Shown one piece after another: positions 7,163 through 10,165 of a DNA stretch of 10,165 nucleotides (position 1 is the stretch's first letter; the number at the start of each line of letters is the position of its first letter). Made by a program: the position numbers and the translations under genes. Source of the DNA: Coriobacteriia bacterium (lineage in GTDB: Bacteria > Actinomycetota > Coriobacteriia > Coriobacteriales > QAMH01); the NCBI GenBank assembly GCA_900758075.1, contig CAAEQF010000031.1, forward strand, positions 1 to 10,165, written 5' to 3'. Below the pieces are notes generated by a model. The model did no database searches, had not been told where the DNA came from, and saw only the letters and a program-made list of their open reading frames with translations.

Positions 7163-7807
7163 TTGGCGGTGGGCATCGCAGTGCTGTGCGCGCTCTGCAT
7201 CGGCTTGGTGGGGTGCGGTGGGCCGTCTCCGACGGACGTCACAAAACAGGCAATCGAGGCGGTGAAGGCGCAGGATACCGATGCGCTCGCGAAGGTCTAT
7301 GCGGGGGATGCGGCAAACATATCCACCGACATGTTTGCCTCCACGTCGGAAGGCGAGGAGCTCGCGGATTCTTCAGACCTGACCGACGACCAGCAACAGG
7401 TAGTCAAGGACTTCTACAGCAAGCTTCTGGACTTCGACTATACCTTGAGCGATGAGCAAATCGACGGCGATTCGGCGACGGTCAAGGTCACCATCAACAC
7501 CTACAACTTCGGCAACGCGCTCAACAAGGTGTTCCAAGACGCGCTGAGCACCGCCTTCATGTACATGTTCAGCACCGATCAGGACGCGGCGCAGAATGCC
7601 ACCACGCAGGCGATGATCGACTCGCTCGACACCCAGATGAAGAGCCTGACCGACAAGGACAAGAGCGCAACCGCCACGGTGTCGCTCCAGAAACAGGACG
7701 GCAACTGGGTGGTCCAGCCGTTCGACAGCGACTTCTACAATGCGCTGACCGGCGGCGCGTACGACCTTTCGAACAGCATGCAGAAATCGTTCGGCTCGAA
7801 CAGCTAG
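7163..7807 (+). CDS. Secreted lipoprotein of unknown function (DUF4878/DUF5105-like)
   Basis: Seen: a hydrophobic segment, lipobox LVGC with Cys18 (counted from TTG 7163), then a mature part of about 197 residues rich in Asp, Ala, Thr and Ser. The mature part starts PSPTDVTKQAIEAVKAQDTD, a pattern typical of small NTF2-like or DUF4878/DUF5105 lipoproteins in which an early helix precedes a curved sheet; the ending TATVSLQKQDGNWVVQPF is the usual last strand of that fold. It would be lipid-anchored on the outer face of the membrane. The start is uncertain: TTG 7163 gives a signal peptide with no positive charge, while the in-frame codons just upstream encode RARGLRH, as a signal n-region should, but hold no ATG, GTG or TTG back to the stop at 7091-7093. 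CTG at 7148 or 7157, or ATC at 7103, may be the real start, or there may be a sequencing error. Function not recognised. Confidence 0.8.
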   Translation: MAVGIAVLCALCIGLVGCGGPSPTDVTKQAIEAVKAQDTDALAKVYAGDAANISTDMFASTSEGEELADSSDLTDDQQQVVKDFYSKLLDFDYTLSDEQIDGDSATVKVTINTYNFGNALNKVFQDALSTAFMYMFSTDQDAAQNATTQAMIDSLDTQMKSLTDKDKSATATVSLQKQDGNWVVQPFDSDFYNALTGGAYDLSNSMQKSFGSNS

Positions 7808-7840
7808 CCATTCGCACCAGCCGTTCGGCATGCATTGCTC

Positions 7841-7870
7841 TTGACGCAGCGCATCGAGTAGCGCAATAAT
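7841..7870 (+). promoter_or_regulatory. Promoter of the riboswitch-controlled transporter gene
   Basis: TTGACG (7841-7846; 5 of 6) and AATAAT (7865-7870; 5 of 6) are separated by 18 nt. Transcription would start near 7877, immediately before the preQ1 aptamer at 7881. This placement supports both predictions. Confidence 0.65.
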
Positions 7871-7880
7871 CCTCGCCGCT

Positions 7881-7916
7881 AGTTGTACTAGGAAACCAAC
7901 TATAAAAAACTAGGAG
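7881..7916 (+). promoter_or_regulatory. preQ1-I riboswitch overlapping the ribosome site
   Basis: Seen: P1 stem AGTTG (7881-7885) pairs with CAACT (7897-7901); the 11-nt loop TACTAGGAAAC (7886-7896) contains CTAG (7888-7891), which can pair with CTAG at 7910-7913 to form the pseudoknot; the tail ATAAAAAACTAGGAG (7902-7916) carries the A-rich strand. B. subtilis queC aptamers have the same order and the same AUAAAAAACUA tail. The second pseudoknot strand runs into AGGAG (7912-7916), the ribosome site 5 nt before ATG 7922. Ligand binding would therefore hide the ribosome site and stop translation. The downstream gene is a queuosine-precursor transporter, the expected target. No T-run follows, so control is probably translational. 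Confidence 0.9.
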
Positions 7917-7921
7917 TCTTC

Positions 7922-8593
7922 ATGCGCAATTTCTCCAAGCAAAACATCTTCATGTTCATCGCGGCCCTGTACTGCTCGTGCCTCATCGTCTCGAACATCA
8001 TCGCCGGAAAGACCTTCGCGTTTTTCGCATGGCAGCTGCCCTGCGCCGTCGTGATCTTTCCCATCGTCTACATCCTTAACGATGTGGTGACAGAGATCTA
8101 CGGGTTCAAGTCCGCCCGTGCGGTTGTCCTGACCGGCTTTTTCGCGAACCTGATCGCGGTGCTTGCCTATGCAGCTGCCATCGCCTTGCCGTCCTCGCAG
8201 TTCTTCGACGCGCAAGGCGCGTTCGAGACCGTGCTCGGCAGCACGCCGCGCCTGCTCATCGCGAGCTTTGCCGCCTATCTTGCCGGTTCGATGCTCAACT
8301 CCAAGATCATGGACGTCATGCACAGGCGCTGGCCCAAGTTGCTCATGGCGCGCTGCATCACCTCCACGCTCGTGGGCGAGACCGTCGACGCGGCGATCTT
8401 CATCACGGTGAGCTTCATCGGCACCATGCCGCTTCCCGCGCTCCTCACGATGGTGGTGCTGCAGGCGGGCTTCAAGACGCTGTACGAAGTCGTCGTCTAC
8501 CCTCTGACGCGCGTGGTCATCTCGCAGGTCCGCAAGCTCCCCGATACGTTGCCCGCAATCCAGCAGTCCGAGAGCACGGCAGCTGCGAAATAG
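7922..8593 (+). CDS. yhhQ: Queuosine precursor transporter, VUT/YhhQ family
   Basis: Inner-membrane importer for a 7-deazaguanine (preQ0, preQ1 or queuine) used to make queuosine at the tRNA wobble base. Seen: 223 residues with about six membrane segments (9-32, 34-55, 66-90, 111-127, 145-168, 170-192). Family landmarks are VSNIIAGK (23-30), FPIVYILNDVVTEIYG (46-61), NSKIMDVMH (126-134) and STLVGETVDAAIFI (148-161). Length is in the usual range for YhhQ. The start ATG 7922 has AGGAG at 7912-7916. The preQ1-I riboswitch directly upstream is independent support for the substrate class. It is monocistronic in this window, with its own promoter, and followed by 138 nt before ackA. It could be preQ1- or queuine-preferring; sequence alone does not decide. 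Confidence 0.93.
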   Translation: MRNFSKQNIFMFIAALYCSCLIVSNIIAGKTFAFFAWQLPCAVVIFPIVYILNDVVTEIYGFKSARAVVLTGFFANLIAVLAYAAAIALPSSQFFDAQGAFETVLGSTPRLLIASFAAYLAGSMLNSKIMDVMHRRWPKLLMARCITSTLVGETVDAAIFITVSFIGTMPLPALLTMVVLQAGFKTLYEVVVYPLTRVVISQVRKLPDTLPAIQQSESTAAAK

Positions 8594-8611
8594 CGCAGAG
8601 GATTGCTCAGG

Positions 8612-8626
8612 CGCACGGGCCGTGCG
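8612..8626. other. Small GC hairpin after the transporter gene
   Basis: CGCACG (8612-8617) pairs with CGTGCG (8621-8626) around a 3-nt loop, 18 nt after the transporter stop. No T-run follows. It may contribute to transcript ending but does not meet the standard for an intrinsic terminator. Confidence 0.3.
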
Positions 8627-8660
8627 GCTCGGACGATGCGGGATGCCAATAGGCTCCTGC

Positions 8661-8693
8661 TTGAAAGCTGCCCCATGCGCGCTGCCCTATAAT
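8661..8693 (+). promoter_or_regulatory. Probable ackA promoter
   Basis: A perfect TATAAT lies at 8688-8693 in GC-rich surroundings, giving a start near 8700 and a leader of about 32 nt. The best upstream hexamer, TTGAAA (8661-8666), is 21 nt away, longer than the usual 16-18 nt, so the -35 assignment is weak. Confidence 0.5.
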
Positions 8694-8731
8694 ACGAGTC
8701 AGCAACGCGCATTCACGACCAAGGAGGCAGC

Positions 8732-9943
8732 ATGCAGGTGCTCGTGGTGAATGCTGGCAGCTCTTCGCTCAAGTGCCAGCTTGTCGAAACCGACGGCAAG
8801 GTCTCGCTCATGAGGTGCCAGGCCGAGCGCGTGGGCACCGATGCGGCCACGATGAGCGTCTCGTTTGCCCCCGATTTCGCGAAGCGCACCGTCCGGGTGC
8901 CCGGCCTGTCGGTCGACCAGTGCCTGGCCAAGCTGCTCGAGCACCTGCCCGACGATCCCGATGCGCCCATCAGCGGGCTCGACCAGATCGATGCCGTGGG
9001 CAATCGCCTGGTCGCGGGTGGGGAGTACTTCACGCGCGCCACGCTCATCGACGACGACGCACGCAAGAAGCTCGCCGACATCGAGGTGCTGGCACCGCTC
9101 CACAACCCCCATGCGGACGCTTGCATCGACACCGTGCGCGCTCTGATGCCCGACACGCCGCAGGTCGCCGTCTTCGACACGGCGTTCCATGCGACGATGC
9201 CGCCCAAGGCGTACATGTACCCGCTGCCGTACCGCTACTACGAGGACTATCGGATTCGGCGCTACGGCGCTCATGGCACGAGCCATCGCTACGCTGCGCA
9301 GCAGGCGGCAAACCTTCTGGGCCGTCCGCTCAAGGATCTGGGGCTCATCTCGTGCCATCTTGGCAACGGCGGCTCCATCACGGCGGTAAACCACGGCAAA
9401 TCCATCGACACGACGATGGGCTTCACGCCACTCGAGGGTCTGATGATGGGAACGCGCTCTGGCAGCATCGACCCCGCGATCGTCACCTACATCATGCGGC
9501 GCGAGCATCGCAGCTACGACGAGATGGACGAGATCTTGAACAAGGAGTCGGGCGTCTTGGGCGTATCGGGCCTGAGCTCCGACATGCGCGACGTCCTGCA
9601 GGCGGCAAACGAGGGAAACGAACGTGCCGCGCTCGCCATCGACATGTACGTCTACAAGATCCAAAAGGCAATCGGGTCGTTTTTCGCGGTGATGACGCGT
9701 ACCGACGCCGTCGTCATGACGGCGGGAATCGGGGAGAACTCCGCCGAGATGCGCAAGCGGATCTTCTCCGGGCTGGCGCACATGGGCATGATCTTGGACG
9801 AGGACCGCAATCAGGTGGAGGGCGCCATCGGTGTGAACCGCATCATCTCGATCGACGATTCGCCCATCAAGATCTGCGTGGTCACGACCGACGAGGAGAT
9901 GCGCATCGCGCGCGAGACTGCCGCGCTTCTGCAGCTGGTCTAG
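8732..9943 (+). CDS. ackA: Acetate kinase
   Basis: Converts acetyl phosphate and ADP to acetate and ATP (reversible), the ATP-yielding step of acetate fermentation, in the cytoplasm. Seen: 403 residues, the normal length. The N-terminal VVNAGSSSLK contains N7, S10, S12 and K14; R92 (in VGNRLVAGGE), D149 (FDTAFH), H181 (GAHGTSH) and R242 (MGTRSGSIDP) each sit one position from the Methanosarcina catalytic residues R91, D148, H180 and R241; the nucleotide segment HLGNGGS (209-215) and TAGIGENS (330-337) are intact, and the DEE near 387-389 matches the metal-binding Glu region. The start ATG 8732 has AAGGAGG at 8721-8727. Pta is usually next to it but is not in the window; the gene has its own promoter-like sequence. 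Confidence 0.98.
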   Translation: MQVLVVNAGSSSLKCQLVETDGKVSLMRCQAERVGTDAATMSVSFAPDFAKRTVRVPGLSVDQCLAKLLEHLPDDPDAPISGLDQIDAVGNRLVAGGEYFTRATLIDDDARKKLADIEVLAPLHNPHADACIDTVRALMPDTPQVAVFDTAFHATMPPKAYMYPLPYRYYEDYRIRRYGAHGTSHRYAAQQAANLLGRPLKDLGLISCHLGNGGSITAVNHGKSIDTTMGFTPLEGLMMGTRSGSIDPAIVTYIMRREHRSYDEMDEILNKESGVLGVSGLSSDMRDVLQAANEGNERAALAIDMYVYKIQKAIGSFFAVMTRTDAVVMTAGIGENSAEMRKRIFSGLAHMGMILDEDRNQVEGAIGVNRIISIDDSPIKICVVTTDEEMRIARETAALLQLV

Positions 9944-9981
9944 GCAACGACCCCCGAGCGCATTCCACCCACTCCTCGCGT

Positions 9982-10071
9982 GAGAAGCGTGGCACTGCCA
10001 CATATCCCGTGCGCCCTGCGCCCTGCGCCCCGCATACGCGAGAAGCGTGGCACTGCCACATATCCCGTGCG
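9982..10071. repeat. Two perfect 32-bp direct repeats, 58-nt period, each containing a hairpin
   Basis: The 32-nt unit at 9982-10013 recurs without a mismatch at 10040-10071. It starts GAGAAGCG, has the inverted pair GTGGC-ACT-GCCAC, and ends CATATCCCGTGCG. A 26-nt low-complexity spacer with CCCTGCGC and CCTGCGC separates the copies. It lies 38 nt after ackA and before the gene starting at 10124. A dispersed extragenic repeat or a regulatory hairpin pair is likely; no T-run suggests termination. Only two copies and a low-complexity spacer argue against a CRISPR array. Confidence 0.85.
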
Positions 10072-10123
10072 TTTGGGACCTCGGACAAAAAGTCGGACCC
10101 GAGGGTTCGGGAAGGAGCCGGGG

Positions 10124-10165
10124 ATGTACACTAGGCAAGAGCGCGAGGGGATACTGTGGGAGTTC
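10124..10165 (+). CDS. Start of an unidentified gene (3' partial)
   Basis: ATG 10124 is preceded by AAGGAG at 10112-10117, with a 6-nt gap, and stays open for 14 codons to the window edge (MYTRQEREGILWEF). The strong ribosome site makes a real start likely. The short fragment has the charged, REREGIL-type opening sometimes seen at the N-terminus of helix-turn-helix or transposase-like proteins, but 14 residues cannot establish a function. Confidence 0.55.
   Translation, partial: MYTRQEREGILWEF

Noticed and set aside
8612..8626. Intrinsic terminator after the transporter gene
   Set aside because: The hairpin is short and no T-run follows; kept only as a low-confidence feature.
9982..10071. 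Two-repeat CRISPR array
   Set aside because: Only two repeats, a low-complexity 26-nt spacer, and no cas gene; the repeats look like an extragenic element.
10079..10104. CCTCGG/CCGAGG inverted repeat before the last gene
   Set aside because: Six bp in GC-rich DNA is too short to distinguish from chance.
8699..10138. Minus-strand open frame of 479 codons across ackA
   Set aside because: It lies wholly over the clearly recognised ackA and its flanks, has low-complexity Arg/His/Asp-rich content, and matches no family; it is a GC-driven shadow.

Overview
The window reads as a gene-dense stretch of a GC-rich, anaerobic or facultative bacterium with strong Shine-Dalgarno sites. A respiratory molybdoenzyme operon, a lipoprotein, a queuosine-precursor transporter and acetate kinase together suggest a gut-type actinobacterium such as a member of the Coriobacteriia. 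This placement is an inference from gene content and base composition; there is no rRNA or other phylogenetic marker here.

Region 1 (1-3209, + strand) is a three-gene operon for a membrane-bound oxidoreductase of the DMSO reductase superfamily. It holds the C-terminal 596 residues of the molybdopterin catalytic subunit (N-terminal part not in the window), a four-cluster [4Fe-4S] subunit, and a DmsC-type membrane anchor that overlaps it by 11 nt. Electrons would pass from menaquinol through the anchor and iron-sulfur subunit to the Mo site, or in reverse. The substrate cannot be told from the sequence.

Region 2 (3210-3501) is non-coding. It holds a 118-nt imperfect palindrome made of four copies of an ~11-nt core with exact 31-nt spacing (two forward, two inverted), then a separate 9-bp inverted repeat and a promoter.

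Region 3 (3502-6815) is a convergent gene pair whose stop codons overlap in a shared CTAA. One gene is a small MutT-type NUDIX hydrolase (+). The other is a 974-residue protein (-) with a phospholipase-D-like nuclease domain, an SF2 helicase core and a DUF3427-type C-terminus. Sampled 60-nt lines are about 48-50% GC here, against 62-70% in the flanking genes, so this looks like an acquired module. It is the best candidate in the window for a little-described defence or nucleic-acid-maintenance system.

Region 4 (6816-9943, + strand) has independently expressed genes: a secreted lipoprotein with an unclear start codon, a preQ1-I riboswitch with its own promoter controlling a VUT/YhhQ queuosine-precursor transporter, and acetate kinase (ackA). 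AckA makes ATP from acetyl phosphate. The transporter supplies queuine or preQ precursors for tRNA modification, and the riboswitch would turn it off when preQ1 is plentiful.

Region 5 (9944-10165) has two perfect 32-bp repeats 58 nt apart, each with a GTGGC/GCCAC hairpin, and the first 14 codons of another gene that runs off the end.
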